A DNA stretch of 64,000 bases, from contig JALDNG010000020.1 of NCBI GenBank assembly GCA_024349245.1, forward strand, positions 21,369,501-21,433,500, given 5' to 3'. Of the stretch, positions 19,655-30,910 are shown one piece after another. The notes beneath the pieces were generated by a model that was not told where the DNA came from, made no database searches, and saw nothing but the letters and a program-made list of their open reading frames with translations. How positions within the stretch are numbered: the stretch's first letter is position 1; the number at the start of each line of letters is the position of its first letter. The DNA is from Neodontobutis hainanensis (lineage: Eukaryota; Chordata; Actinopteri; Gobiiformes; Odontobutidae). The position numbers and the translations under genes were made by a program.

Positions 19655-21326
19655 CAGACATTTACATTTACATTTATATTTAGTCATTTAGCAGACGCTT
19701 TTATCCAAAGCGACTTACAAGTGAGGAAAACAACGGAAGCAATTTCAACAACACAAGGTAAAAAAAAGCATAAGTGCACCAAAAACTAGTCAGTTAAAAC
19801 CTAGCACAGCATACAAAGCTAAGGATAGGAAAGATTTTTTTTTTTTAATTAAAAGAAGGAATTGATAGAAAGGAAGTTAAGAATTCAGTGTTTGTCAGTC
19901 AGGTGTTGACAAAAGAGATATGTTTTCAAGCGTTTATTAAAGATGTCTACAGAATCTGCTGATCTTGTAGCAGCAGGTAGATCATTCCACCAATGTGGAA
20001 CAGATCCAGAGAAAGTACGTGAGAGTGATTTTTTTCCTTTTTGGGATGGTACAACCAGACGTTGTTCATTAGCAGATCGCAGGGATCTGGTAGGAACATA
20101 GGTCTGTATCAGTGAGTGAAGGTATGAGGGGGCGGAGCCAGTGGTGGTCTTGTAGGCCAAGAGCATAGCTTTGAACTTAATGCGTGCCTCAACCGGGAGC
20201 CAATGTAACCTAATGAGGAGAGGAGTTACGTGCGCTCTCTTCGGTTCTTTAAAGACCACTCTTGCTGCTGCATTCTGGATGAGCTGCAGAGGTTTGGTTG
20301 TGCAGGCAGGGAGTCCAGCCAGAAGAGCATTGCAATAATCCAGTTTGGACAAGACAAGAGCCTGGACTAGGATTTGCGTAGAGTGCTCCGATAGGAAAGG
20401 TCTAATTTTCCTAATGTTGTAGAGGATGAATCTACAGGACCTGGTGGTGCTGGCAACATGACTTGTGAAGTTTAGTTGATCATCAATTACCACTCCCAGA
20501 TTTCTGGCAGTGCTGGACGGTGTAAAGGTTGATGAGCCTAGTTGAATGGAGAGGTTGTGGCTGGTCTTTGGGTTGGCAGGAATCACAACCAGTTCTGTTT
20601 TTGCAAGGTTCAGCTGCAGGTGATGGTCCTTCATCCAAAGTGAGATGTCACTCAGGCATGCCGAGACACGAGCAGAGACCGTCGGATCATCAGGTTGAAA
20701 TGACAAGTGGAGTTGAGTGTCATCTGCAGCAGTGATAGGAAAAGCCATGCTTCTGAATGACAGAGCCAAGAGATGTCATGTATATGGAAAAGAGTAGCGG
20801 TCCAAGCACCGAGCCCTGTGGCACCCCTGTATTGAGATGTTGGGACTCAGAGACCTCATCTCTCCAGGATACTCTGAATGACCTACCCGAGAGGTAAGAC
20901 TTGAACCATTGTAACGCCATTCCAGAGACACCCATCGCACTGAGAGAAGACAAGAGGATGTGATGGTTAACAGTGTCAAAGGCAGCAGACAGATCCAGTA
21001 AGATGAGGACAGATGACTTGGATGTTGCCTTTGCCAGTCTCAGGGCTTCGATGACTGAGAGCAGTGCAGTTTCGGTGGAATGTCCGCTCTTGAACCCAGA
21101 CTGGTTCTGGTCCAGGAGGTTGTTCCGTGTGAGAAAGGAGGAGAGCTGGTTAAACACAACTCGCTCCAGAGCTTTGGCAGTAAAGGGAAGGAGGGAAACC
21201 GGTCTGTAGTTTTCTAACAGTGAAGGGTTGAGAGTGGGTTTCTTCAGTAGTGGTGTGATGCGGGCCTCTTTGAAAGCTGTGGGGAATGACCCAGTGGAGA
21301 GAGATGAGTTGACGGAGCTGTTTAAA
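19655..21326 (-). mobile_element. L2-clade LINE, 5'-truncated
   Basis: A minus-strand LINE with reverse transcriptase and a 3' tail of ATAAATGTAAATGTAAATGT type (19655-19685). The segment AAGTCGCTTTGGATAAAAGC just before the tail is shared with the two SINEs in this window. The 5' end breaks off near 21326 at the border of a Harbinger-like element. Confidence 0.85.
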
Positions 21327-21337
21327 GGTGCGTTCAC
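19885..21337 (-). pseudogene. L2-type reverse transcriptase, frameshifted
   Basis: The frame 21337-20720 has ENYRPVSLLPFTAKALERVV, SVLILLDLSAAFDTVNH (RT motif A) and TGVPQGSVLGPLLFSIYMTS (motif B). The F/YADD motif falls exactly at a frame change near 20735: the first frame reads YHCCR and the second resumes as AADDTQLHLSF, carrying on through LNLAKTELVVIP, LDYCNALLAGLP and RLHWLPVEARIKFKAMLLAY to the stop at 19885. The endonuclease domain is missing. L2 elements copy themselves by target-primed reverse transcription. Confidence 0.88.
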
Positions 21338-23130
21338 ACACCATTTTTGTAATTTTACAGAGCCGGGAATCTTAAAGGTTCTTGCTCAAAGGAAAGTGTG
21401 TGGGGGGTCGAAAAACTCTGGTAAGTTGCAAAAAACTACTTTTAATTTATTAGAGTCGTATATATTGAGCCAACTAGCTAGCTAAAGCCGGAGCTAATTT
21501 GCCGTACTTTACAACTAGTTTTCCACTGACGAGTTTATGTGTTTATCCAGAGAAAGTGTGCAGAAAGAGCCTGATGAACATGTATTTAAAGGAGATGGAG
21601 AAGAGAAGTGGGTTAGGGACAAAAGTGGAAGTACTCTGCCGTTCTGATTTCCTCGACCCCTAGTCTTCTCACGAGAGACCAGCGGGACTGGTCCGAGGAT
21701 TATGACCACCCCGAGGACCAGGGCGAGACAGAAGCAACAGGGCATTCAGAGACAGAAGGAGTGTGGACAAGACACACAGGGATATGTGCTGTTTGTGAGT
21801 GGTGTAATGTTCAAATGTTAACTTGTATAAATATTTAATAATATAATTTATATATATTGATGACAGAGCTGATTTTTGATTCCAGTGAGCCCTGGTCCCC
21901 CACTGCTGCTTCTGCTTCTCCTGCCCCATCCACATCTGCTGCTGTCTCCACAGGTGTGTACAGGTGATATATACATAATCATACAATCATTTACAGTTAG
22001 CCCTCATAGCCCCTTACATTCACATACAAACACAACCCTGGCATTTTTTAATGAGTTGATAATGTTTTTCTGCCTTTTTATGTGTCATTTCACACAGTGC
22101 AACCCCCAGAGAAGAGCCCCAGAGAAGACCCCCTGAGAAGAGCCCAGAGAAGACCCAGTTCAGAAGCTCTCCGAACACATGAAGTAGCTCCAGCTCCATG
22201 TTCAGAGGATGAGCTCTTCTCTTGAGTCTGGTCCCTTCTCTGCAGAGGTTACTGTCTTGGACGAAATAATTTGTGAAATACCAAATACATACATTAATTT
22301 ATGAAAGCAGCACAGTTCTGCTTCATTTGTAACCCAATGTAAAGTTTTTAAAATGAGGTGCTGTGACTGCAGGAAATAAACCAGACTCTCTTTGTTCTCT
22401 CCTTCAATTTTGGATTATTTTATTCCTGCTCAGAAATAGTGCAATATGTTTTATGTATAGTTTCATATTTCCATATATATATATATTTAAAATAAATGTT
22501 TTATATAATGACCAGGTTATGACTTGTTTGTGAAAATAGTTGTCATGATTTCTCTGTCACAAAAACATTTCAATATTTCAGAGTGATTTATTTATAATGA
22601 AATAGAAGAAAGTTTATGATGTTCAGTGTTTAGGACTAGAATACTTATGGTTAACATTTGTTCATTTTTATTATATTCTATTGCTAACACATCTACAACA
22701 GAACAGTAAGAAAACAGTTATTTATGGCTGGACCAGTGTGTGAAATAATGAGAATGAGATGAGTCAGATTCCTTTTTGAGGCTGGCTCAATTTATTAAAG
22801 AAATAAAGACAAATAAGGGATGCAACACAACATTATAAATACAATTGTAAATACGATTTACAGTTTTAGAGACAATACTATATTGACTATTGATAACTGT
22901 TCAGAAGACTGTAGTTGACCACTGATTAATTACTTATAATCACACCAAATATTGACTGGACACAGATGGACAGACTTGAACACAGCATCAGTAGTTGCTG
23001 TCCTGCGGGAAAGCCTCGCACCGACTCGGGACAACAGGTCATCGAACAGGGCCAGGCTCAGTCGGAAGCTGGAGCTGCGCCTGGAATAGCGCGATTTATT
23101 CGCGCAATTCGCGTTTGGTGTGAACGCAGC
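21327..23130. mobile_element. Harbinger-like DNA transposon relic with two convergent genes
   Basis: The ends are related inverted repeats: GGTGCGTTCACAC at 21327 and GTGTGAACGCAGC ending at 23130 (complement GCTGCGTTCACAC, 12 of 13 identical). Both ends are next to AAA (21324-21326, 23131-23133), a possible 3-bp duplication. Inside are a plus-strand MADF/BESS-type gene relic and a minus-strand start of a nuclease-like gene, the convergent arrangement usual for PIF-Harbinger. The nuclease core is deleted. Confidence 0.6.
21548..22272 (+). pseudogene. MADF/BESS-type DNA-binding protein relic
   Basis: Three exon-like blocks. The first (about 21548-21660) reads EKVCRKSLMNMYLKEMEKRS, like the end of a MADF/trihelix domain. 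The second (about 21886-21953) follows an acceptor GATTCCAG and reads EPWSPTAASASPAPSTSA. The third starts after TTCACACAG at about 22099, reads PPEKSPREDPLRRAQRRPSS and continues to SEDELFS. One base later, in the next frame, LSLVPSLQRLLSWTK follows, which is a BESS motif (F-x-S-L-x-P-x-L). A single-base change splits the motif. Such proteins accompany Harbinger nucleases. Confidence 0.55.
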
Positions 23131-23202
23131 AAAAGGGTTAGACCAGACTTTAACCAACCGACTTGCAATCGGGTCTGGCATCCGCCTACAGTGATCTGTC
23201 AT
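22930..23202 (-). pseudogene. Harbinger-like nuclease, N-terminal remnant
   Basis: Leftward from the right end, the frame contains FRLSLALFDDLLSRVGARLS, similar to the F-R-M-x-x-x-F-x-x-L-L-x-x-V segment that precedes the catalytic domain of HARBI1-type nucleases. The frame ends at 22930 and no DDE core follows. The first codons lie outside the inverted repeat and are not real. Confidence 0.45.
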
Positions 23203-24736
23203 GTGTTAGAGTCTCATAAAAATAGGAAATAGCAGGGAGTTAGTCCTCACAGAAGGGACAACCTCCAAAAAATTGTAACTAACCGCTTGACCATTAGTGA
23301 CCTTCGCGACAACAGAAAGAACCAATGTTTGTCATTGAGTTCTGGAGGGAGGTCACTCTTCATTCTCATTCTCACTCCAGAGTCACTGACCAGTATGACC
23401 TACAACCACCTCCAAAAAGGTGTGTCATTTCTTTAAAGTTCCTGTTCCTATGACACCAAAGCAAATGACAATTGGAAATCATCTCAAAAGATTCACCAAA
23501 GAGAAACGGCAACAGCTGACAATTATGACTTTCCAGACTTCCGTTCAAAATTCAGTGCTGTTCTTGAAAGCAATGTCAGCTTTCCTGACCACATCTAAGT
23601 CTAGGACTTCAAACAGGACTGAGGACTTAAAACTAAGTCTACAACAGGACTAAACCAGGGCTTCTCCCTATATAACTTGATGCTTTTTTAACCAAATACC
23701 AGTTCCACATAAAAAGTAAGCTATTCATATTCAACTGCTTCTTTAAATTTGTGGTAGCCATGCAGTGCAGGCATAGTGGATCAATTTTTCAATTTATAAT
23801 CTAAATTTTATACCCTATCCTATATCTGCACTGTTTACTTCTTGGGTCAAATGCTATTCTTTACCAGAAGAGGGCGCCAAAGACTTTAACATTTATAACT
23901 GTATCAATGTTGGCTTGGGTCTGTAACTCTGGCCCTGCCAACATATAGTGAGAGACGGTGATAAAGGAAGAGTTGGTCAGCCTTCCCTTGTAGAATTTGT
24001 CCTGGGCTTCAGCAAGTACAGTGTAAAATGGACAGTATCAAAAATTGTATGCCAATAAAGTAAAACTTGCATCATTATGGAAGATATAAAGAGAGACAAG
24101 TGATAAAAAACAATGAAAAATAATATACAAAAATAAATCAGTTACAATAGATTTGATTCTGTGTGCTTTTTTGTGCAAACGAACAAGCATCTACAATGAC
24201 TCAGAGATGGGGACTCGTCCTACCGACTCGGACTTGAGTTGCTACAGACAGAGACCTTTTAACCTTTTCCCACCTGCTCGCATGGATGCCTGTTAGGCGC
24301 TCTCTCTGAGCCGGGAGTGGTGGGCACATTTATAATAGGTTTTGTCTATGAACAGTTTGTACAGAGCCAAATCAACTTCAAACTTTTTCAGACACTTGAA
24401 AACACACTCGGATGGGCGAGTTAGAAAAGTTTGAGTAAACGTTAGCAAACCTGTTGATAAGCTAAACTCTGCATAATATGCTATTTAACGTTCTACGTTT
24501 AAACTTGTGCTGGCCGTATAATGTGCTTTTTATTCTTTTCCGTTACTGGCTTTGCCATCTAATAGTCTCTATTTCTATCTATGGTTTACTATAAAAAATA
24601 AAAATAAATAGAAGTTATTTTTATTGTTTTGTAAATTTAGCTGACAAGGATAGAACATAGAATTGGTAAATTATATTTTAGACATTTTCAATTATTATCG
24701 ACAGGTTTAATGAATATGTGTTTAAATTATTTTTAG
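23131..24736. other. No gene seen
   Basis: AT-rich non-coding sequence without recognisable domains or long repeats. Confidence 0.5.
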
Positions 24737-24800
24737 TTCAGATCAATGAGAAAGACGATGCTGACAATGCTGTCTCCATCATCTCTCTCATTGATCTGAA
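24737..24800. repeat. Short imperfect hairpin
   Basis: The two 24-nt arms are complementary except for two positions (arm 1 at 24737-24760 starts TTCAGATCAATGAGA; arm 2 at 24777-24800 ends TCTCATTGATCTGAA). The loop is 16 nt. No annotation explains it. Confidence 0.6.
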
Positions 24801-24962
24801 ATTTGAATGAATAGTCAGGTTTAATTCTTGCAAGAATGAAGCGAATCACAAGACAAGACATTTATTTTTGCATAGCCCAATATCACAACAACAGCCGCCT
24901 CAAAGGGCTCAACAGACTGCACTAGACAACATCCCCTGTCCTTAGACCCTCCATCCACGTGG

Positions 24963-24988
24963 ATGTGTGTGTGTGTGTGTGTGTGTGT
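24963..24988. repeat. (TG)n microsatellite
   Basis: About 13 GT repeats. Confidence 0.95.
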
Positions 24989-25162
24989 GGGGGCAGTACA
25001 CATCACCCAGCAGATCAGAGGTTTGCGTCTACACTAGGAGGAGGTAGAAAAGAGAAAAACAAAAGTGCTAAATACTACTGAAAATAGGCAGATGTAATAA
25101 TAATATGAGCGGTTGAGTGTGTACCTACAGGTACAACAGTGTGAACCTAACCCTATGATCAA

Positions 25163-25798
25163 TCAGTCTCCATACGTTTGGTGAAATAAGTATGTTTTGA
25201 GTTTGCTTTTGAAAGCCTCAACAGAGTCAGCGCGACGCACTTCCACCAGGAGCCTATTCCACAAAAATGGGGCTCTATAAGAAAAGGCTCTGTAGCCAGC
25301 AGACTTCTTCTTTATTCGAGGAAGTTGAAGGAGGCCAGCGTCCTGAGAGCGAAGGGTATGAGCTGGAGTATACCAGGTGATAAGGTCAGATAGGTAAGAG
25401 GGCGCGCGTCCACAAAGGATTTTATAGGTTAACAAGAGAACTTTGAAATCAGCTCTAACATGAGGAAGCCAGTGTAATGAAGCCAGGACCGGAGTAATGT
25501 GATCAAACTTCCTGGTCTTTGTTAAAAGTCTGCCGGCTGTATTTTGGACCATTTGTAGTCTGTAAGTACATTTCTTCGCCAGTCCAGAGAATAACGCAGT
25601 GCAGTAGTCCAGCCTGGATGTGACAAATGCATGAATGAGAATTTCAGCATCAGCTAAAGAGAGGCAGGAGCGAATTTGTGAGATATTCCTCAAGTGAAAA
25701 AAGCCCAGTTTCGTGACCTCACTAATGTGCTGCTGCAGAGATAGTGTGGGGTCAAAAATGACATCAACGTTCCACACAGTTTTGCCGTGCTCCAACAC
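25163..25798 (-). pseudogene. LINE ORF2 C-terminus, L2-like
   Basis: The 211-residue frame includes SEVTKLGFFHLRNISQIRSC, LDYCTALFSGLAKK, LASLHWLPHVRADFKVLLLT, GRAPSYLSDLITWYTP and RADSVEAFKSKLKTYLF, the conserved C-terminal region after the reverse transcriptase palm. It is open, but the upstream catalytic region is absent. Confidence 0.8.
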
Positions 25799-26050
25799 AC
25801 AGTTGTTGATTGAGACAGTAAGATGGTTGAACTTGTACCAATGACTGGCAGGACCAATTAACTCAAGCCTTTACATGACAAGTTCCCAGGTACATAATTT
25901 ATGTCCATGTCTATGTTTGGATTAGTCTGAGAAACATGACATGAACAACCAGTACTTAATGACAAAAAGAAATATATAGTTCCAATAACATTCCTCACTA
26001 TTTATGCTGAAGATGTATAAACCGAAAACATAGCTTAGATGTGAATTGTC
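25799..26050. other. No gene seen
   Basis: Non-coding stretch between the LINE and Penelope fragments. Confidence 0.4.
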
Positions 26051-26644
26051 TGTGAAGGTTCTTAGTCATCCAGGACATCTTGAAAAAAAGGTTGAACTAA
26101 AAGCCTATGGACTCAGTTTTGAAGGTGAAGATGTATTTTTTTCTCTAATCCAAAGAGACTTTATCAATTCTGAGTCCAACTGGTAAGAGAGCTGAGCTTA
26201 TATCTCTAGAGAGAGGAGTTTACCCTAAAACCAAACCTGATGGACCATGTTCTGTTGGCTCTGAAAGGACAGTGTGACTCTTGATGTGAGAGTCGTTAAG
26301 GCTCAGCAACTTTTTTGATTTAGGTTTAAAAACATTGTTATAAATACTAGGCAACATGAATCTGAGGCCATCTCCTCTGTTCAACGAAGGCTTTTCCATT
26401 TGAACAAAAATGGCTTCCTTCATCCCTCTCTCAAACCATCTGGCCTCTCTGGACAAAATTTGGACATTGCAGTCCTCAAAGGAATGTCCTTTCTCTTTGA
26501 GGTGGAGGTGAACTGCAGACTCAGGTCCTCCAGGTTTGGCTCTTCTGTGCTGATACATCCTCTTGTGAAGGTGTTGTTTAGTTTCACCGACATAACTGTC
26601 CCTGCACTCTTCACTGAACTGTATAAACTACATTACTCTGTTTG
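26050..26644 (-). mobile_element. Penelope-like element fragment, copy 2, with terminal segment
   Basis: The GIY-YIG module (26132-26644) is nearly identical to copy 1. On its 3' side it adds about 80 bp (26050-26131, with CATCCAGGACATCTTGA) that recurs in opposite orientation at about 61795-61905. This is consistent with the terminal repeat of a Penelope-like element. Confidence 0.75.
26220..26644 (-). pseudogene. Penelope-type GIY-YIG endonuclease domain, copy 2
   Basis: It has the same open frame as copy 1 with a few substitutions (for example SREARWFERG against ARNARWFERG) and the same 5' break before NVVY. Retained motifs are YVGETKQHLHKRM, HSFEDCNV and KEAIFVQMEKPSLNRG. The RT domain is missing. 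Confidence 0.8.
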
Positions 26645-26799
26645 TGAGAGGGAATCTTGTCTTTAGGATGGACCAGTTTTTGACACAAACTCATGAACTT
26701 ATAAACATTTTTATCTCAATATTACCTATGTGCACTTGTAAATATTGTAAATACCTGTCATTTATTTCCCTGTAATATACAAGTTGTGGAGTATATTCC

Positions 26800-26841
26800 T
26801 CCCACCTGCATATATATATATATATATATATGCAGGTGGGA
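26800..26841. repeat. Perfect 42-bp palindrome around a TA tract
   Basis: CCCACCTGCA, then twenty bases of TA, then TGCAGGTGGG. It can form a long cruciform stem. Confidence 0.9.
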
Positions 26842-26874
26842 TATGCGTATATATATATATATGCATATATATGC

Positions 26875-27093
26875 GGGGCGACAGTAGCTCAGTGGGTAGA
26901 GCAGTCGTCTTTCAACCCGAAGGTAGTTGGTTCGATTCCCACTCTCCCCACAGTTCATACTGTCGTTGTGTCCTTGGGCAAGACACTTAACCCACCTTGC
27001 CTCCAGTGACTGTAACACTGGTAATTACTGTAGAACAATGTAAGTCGCTTTGGATAAAAGCGTCTGCCAAATGAATAAATGTAAATGTAAATG

Positions 27094-27098
<5 letters not shown>
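26875..27098 (+). mobile_element. tRNA-derived SINE, copy 1
   Basis: The head has Pol III box A (TAGCTCAGTGG, 26885) and box B (GGTTCGATTCC, about 26930). The body ends in AAGTCGCTTTGGATAAAAGC and a TAAATGTAAATG tail, like the L2 copy at 19655-19720. Copy 2 is at 43732. Confidence 0.92.

Positions 27099-27131
<33 letters not shown>
27099..27131. repeat. (TA)n microsatellite
   Basis: Starts at the SINE tail. Confidence 0.95.
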
Positions 27132-27136
<5 letters not shown>

Positions 27137-27239
27137 ATAATAATGGTTGTCTGTCAGAGTTAACCCTGCAGCTGCAACCCCTAACAGGACCAAACTGAAA
27201 AAAATGAAGATCAGTAGCGTGCAGCAAACAATATCCTGC

Positions 27240-28109
27240 CTAGGACTTTGCGCCTTATTAAAAATGCATGTGATTCATTGCACAAACTGAAAACATACAG
27301 TATATACCAAGCTGTAGCTGTACTATTAGGTTTATTTATTTATTCATTTTTTTTATTTAGGACTAAGGCTAAATCTTGGTTACAAAGAACAGGAAATATA
27401 AGAACCCGGACATTTCATTAATAGAGGAATAAATATGAATTTTATAAAACCTGGGCATCAGCCTTTAAAGTAACGTGTCGATGCAATTTAAGTGGATTGG
27501 ATTTTGGTTTTGGAGGCTCTCTAACCTTTAAAACCTTGAACTTGTGCAGTTCTTAGACAGTGATTATTTTGGATGTATGGACCAATGGAACCATTTCCCG
27601 GTGCACTGGTTCAAGACAGACGCAGGGTTAATGTTCATAATAGGGCAGATCATTGCATGTCCAGTAATACGGACATGAATATGAATTTTTAAAAAATGTA
27701 TATTTAAATTCAAATACTACTACTACTTTGACTGTTATTACATATTATCACAATTTGTTTAAAAAAATAAAATCTTACATGCGCATTTTGTAAAAAAAAA
27801 AAAAAAAAAAAATCAATATGAAATAACTTATTACAAAATGTGTTGAGTCAGATTATTTCCAAAATGTGACAAATTATTCCAAAATGTGGTTTAATAAAGA
27901 TGTGGCAGGTTGTTACATAATGTGGCATTATACTGCAACAACAGTCCATCAACCCATCACCACAAAGAGGGATTACAGTATTGTCCAATAAGCCCGTTTT
28001 CAAAAAGAATTTATACCTGATACATGTTTAAAATCTACAGACTGAATAAGTCACACGGAATGTTTGTATGTAAAAATGTAAGTGTCTTATCTGTTTTGTA
28101 TAAATAGGT
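27240..28109. other. No gene seen
   Basis: AT-rich; a 21-base poly(A) run is at about 27791-27811. Nothing else recognisable. Confidence 0.5.
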
Positions 28110-28580
28110 TGGAACCCTCAGGTGATTCAGGAGATGTCTGCTTGACTTATTGCACTGCTTCAAACGCCCGAGGCTAATAGACTCTTCATGAACTGAGTCA
28201 GCCTGCTATTAGGCCAGTGTAAATTTAGCTCCATGCTGATGAATGCTGCCATCCTCCTCATTACTGTGTGCAGCACAGGCCCTAGTGACTGTCCCTATAT
28301 GCACATCTCTCATTTTTATTAGCGCCAAATAATTAGTACTGAGTTTTTTACCATCATCACATTTGCTAAAGATATTGTGACCGTTCTAACGCAGCAGTAG
28401 CTTCCACTTTTTAATAAAGCATTAAGGCTACAAATTGATTTTTATTTGGCAAACTGACAGAAGAAAAGTTGACTTTTTCCAATAAGCCTCGGCCAGGGAA
28501 TTGAGCCCTTTAATAACAACGTCAGCGTCAGCAAGTTAATCATCCATGACAGTTAATTTTGGACAAGAAAATAAAAATTG
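28110..28580. promoter_or_regulatory. Candidate conserved non-coding element
   Basis: Complex, repeat-free sequence with balanced composition and several homeobox-type cores (AATAATTAGTACTGA near 28328; TTAATCATCCATGACAGTTA near 28535) and no coding potential. It lies 3' of b3glct. The call is purely from texture; alignment with other vertebrates is needed to support it. Confidence 0.25.
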
Positions 28581-28689
28581 TGAATGATATTGATAAAAAG
28601 TAATTAAAAAGTTTTCATTTCTGGAGACATGAGGTTAGACAAGCTTTAAGAAACAGATGGTTCTAATGGTCCTTTCTCACAAGGCTGAA

Positions 28690-30910
28690 GTGAACAGAGG
28701 ATTTACAAAAATGCACTTGAATGTATTTAAAATGGAGAGGGTTGTGTAAGGAAGGGCATCCAACAGCATTGTTGCTGTTGACCTACAGGGCACTGGTGGA
28801 AATTGGGCTACTGTTCGAAGGAGGAAGGTGTGTCTGTAGACAAAGAGAGAAGCCGAAAGGCAAAAGTTTAAGACTGAGATTATGGACTTTGAATGTTGGT
28901 AAAAAATAGCATGTAAAAAGTAGAGAAGTGGCAGATGTAATACAAAGGAGGAAAACTGACCAAGTGGAAAGATAGCAAGGCTAGAAGCATTCATTTGTAG
29001 CAGGTTTCAATTGTGATGGTGTGGATGGGAAGGTAAATGGAGTAGGAATGATCCTCAAGGAGAAGTTGGGGTTGTTGAGTTAGAAGAAAAAGAGAAATTC
29101 TAGAGTTGAAGTAATGCAGAGTATTCTCAGTAGTGAGAGAGCACTGATCGGTGCGAAAGGAAATAGTGGTGAAGTGGAAGTGATGGGCAGCTTTTGTCTT
29201 CAGGAAACAAAACCAGAAGGACAGAGGTTGGTTGACTTTGCTAAAAGTTTGGAGATGTCAGGAACATAGGGTGACATATAAGAGTGGTGGCAGGAGCACA
29301 AAGGTGGACTGAATTTTCTGTAGACGCTGTAAACTGATGGAGATTAGAGATTGCAAAGTAGTGGTAGGACAGAGTGTCGTTAGACAGCAGAGGATGTTGG
29401 TGAGTAATATGACTCTGGTGCTGAGGAAGATGAAGAGAGAAAAGCAGAGCAGAAGACAAAGTGGTGGAAGTTGGAAAAGGTTGAGTGCTGTGTGGTTTTC
29501 AGGAGAAGTTGAGACAGGCTTTAGGTGATGACTGGACTACTACAGCTAAGGTGATTAGAGACACAGGTAAAAGGTGCTAGAGTGTGCCATCTAGAAGGAG
29601 GAAACATGACAAGGAGACTTGTTGGTGGAATGAGGAAGTTCATGAGAGTATCCAGAAGAAGAGGTTAGCTAGGAAGAAGTGGGACTGTGAGAGGACTAAG
29701 GAAAGTAGACAGGAATACAGGAAGATGCAGTGTGAGGTTAAGATAGGGGTGGGAAAGGCCAAACAGAAAGCCTATGAGGACATATATATGCAAGGTTAGA
29801 TAGAGAGGGTGAATAGGATATGTACTGATTAGCGAGGCAGAAGGATAGAGATGGGAAGGATGTGCTAAAAGGTGACAAGGAAGATGGGAGGAGTACTTAG
29901 AGAAAATAATGAATGGGGAAAATAAATCTAAAATATAGTGGCTCAGGTCGAGTGGCAGTAGAATTTACTAACTAGAGTTGTAAAGATACACACTGACCCA
30001 TAAACTAAACATCAAATTTGCAAATATTTTTTGAATGTTTTCAGATATCCTGCTGCTAGTTTGGCTGCTGTGTGTGAACACTGAGCTCCTCACGGTTAAT
30101 CGATACATTCAATTAAAATTAACTTTATTAAGGGGGAAATTCAGTTGTTAAGTCTCCAAATGAATTGCCTTCATGAAATGACTTCATCTTCATCAGACTG
30201 GCTGACTGTACAGTCTTACGAAATGGTACCGTTGGAAGGCTTTGTGATAATGTGTGAAATGCAAAACATTGTATGAGCTGTGGTATTGTATGAGGAGGAG
30301 GTGTGGCAGAAAACTATGTTAATGGTGCAGGATATGTATGAGCAGTAGGACAGTGGTGAGATTAAGTGGTAAATGACATTTTGCCCCAGTGGGACAGAAT
30401 ACATATGTGTGAAAGAGGCAGCAGGTTGGAATGGCTTTTTTATATGGTTAAAAAACATCTTAAGGATTACAGAATGGTAAAATGTCTATACAGCAGTTTA
30501 GACAAGGATCAAACAAGGCCTTTTTTAAAAATTGCAAAATGTGTCCCATATTACCCAAATTCACCCAGCTACAATAAAGTGGAAGTACTACAGGGCAGAA
30601 CTGGACAGAAGGGGTGCTGAAGATGTTGAGATTCTTTTTGGGAGTGATGAGGATGGATAAGATCAGGAATGAGTCCATCAGAGGGACAGCTCATGTCAGA
30701 TGTTCAGGACATACAGTAAAGTTAGAAAGACCAAGTTGAGATGGTTTGGACATGTTCAGAGGAAGGACAGTGAATGAATATAACAAACGAAGAATGTTAA
30801 AGAAAGACCAAAGATAAGTTTTATGAATGTAGTAAAGGAGGACATGAAGGTATTCGGTCTAAGAGAAAAATATGCAGGGGATTGGTGCTGGATTGTGGAA
30901 AACTGGTCTA
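28690..30910 (+). pseudogene. RTE-type LINE, heavily decayed
   Basis: Several short frames follow the order of an RTE/Rex3-like protein. These are a TLNVG-like start (about 28885), an endonuclease part (VAGFNCDGVDGKVNGVGMIL-like, about 29000-29060; ISDCKVVVGQSV-like, about 29340), WWNEEVHESIQKKRLARKKW (about 29625-29680), RT pieces (LWYCMRRR-like, about 30280) and the tail RWFGHVQRKDS-like (about 30740). Dozens of stops and frameshifts separate them. It is an old copy. Confidence 0.65.

Larger units (their letters stand above)
24850..25870 (-). mobile_element. LINE 3' end, L2-like, copy A
   Basis: Contains the C-terminal part of a LINE reverse transcriptase on the minus strand and, beyond its stop, an untranslated tail with CATCCCCTGTCCTTAGACCC-type sequence that is often found at the end of fish LINEs (family knowledge). 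The 5' part with the endonuclease and RT catalytic core is missing. Confidence 0.7.

Noticed and set aside
20529..20735. Plus-strand frame over the L2 element
   Set aside because: It is antisense to the reverse transcriptase, with no independent support.
26875..26950. tRNA gene (boxes A and B, cloverleaf-like head)
   Set aside because: The anticodon arm is not well paired, and the same head with an L2-like tail recurs at 43732. It is a SINE.
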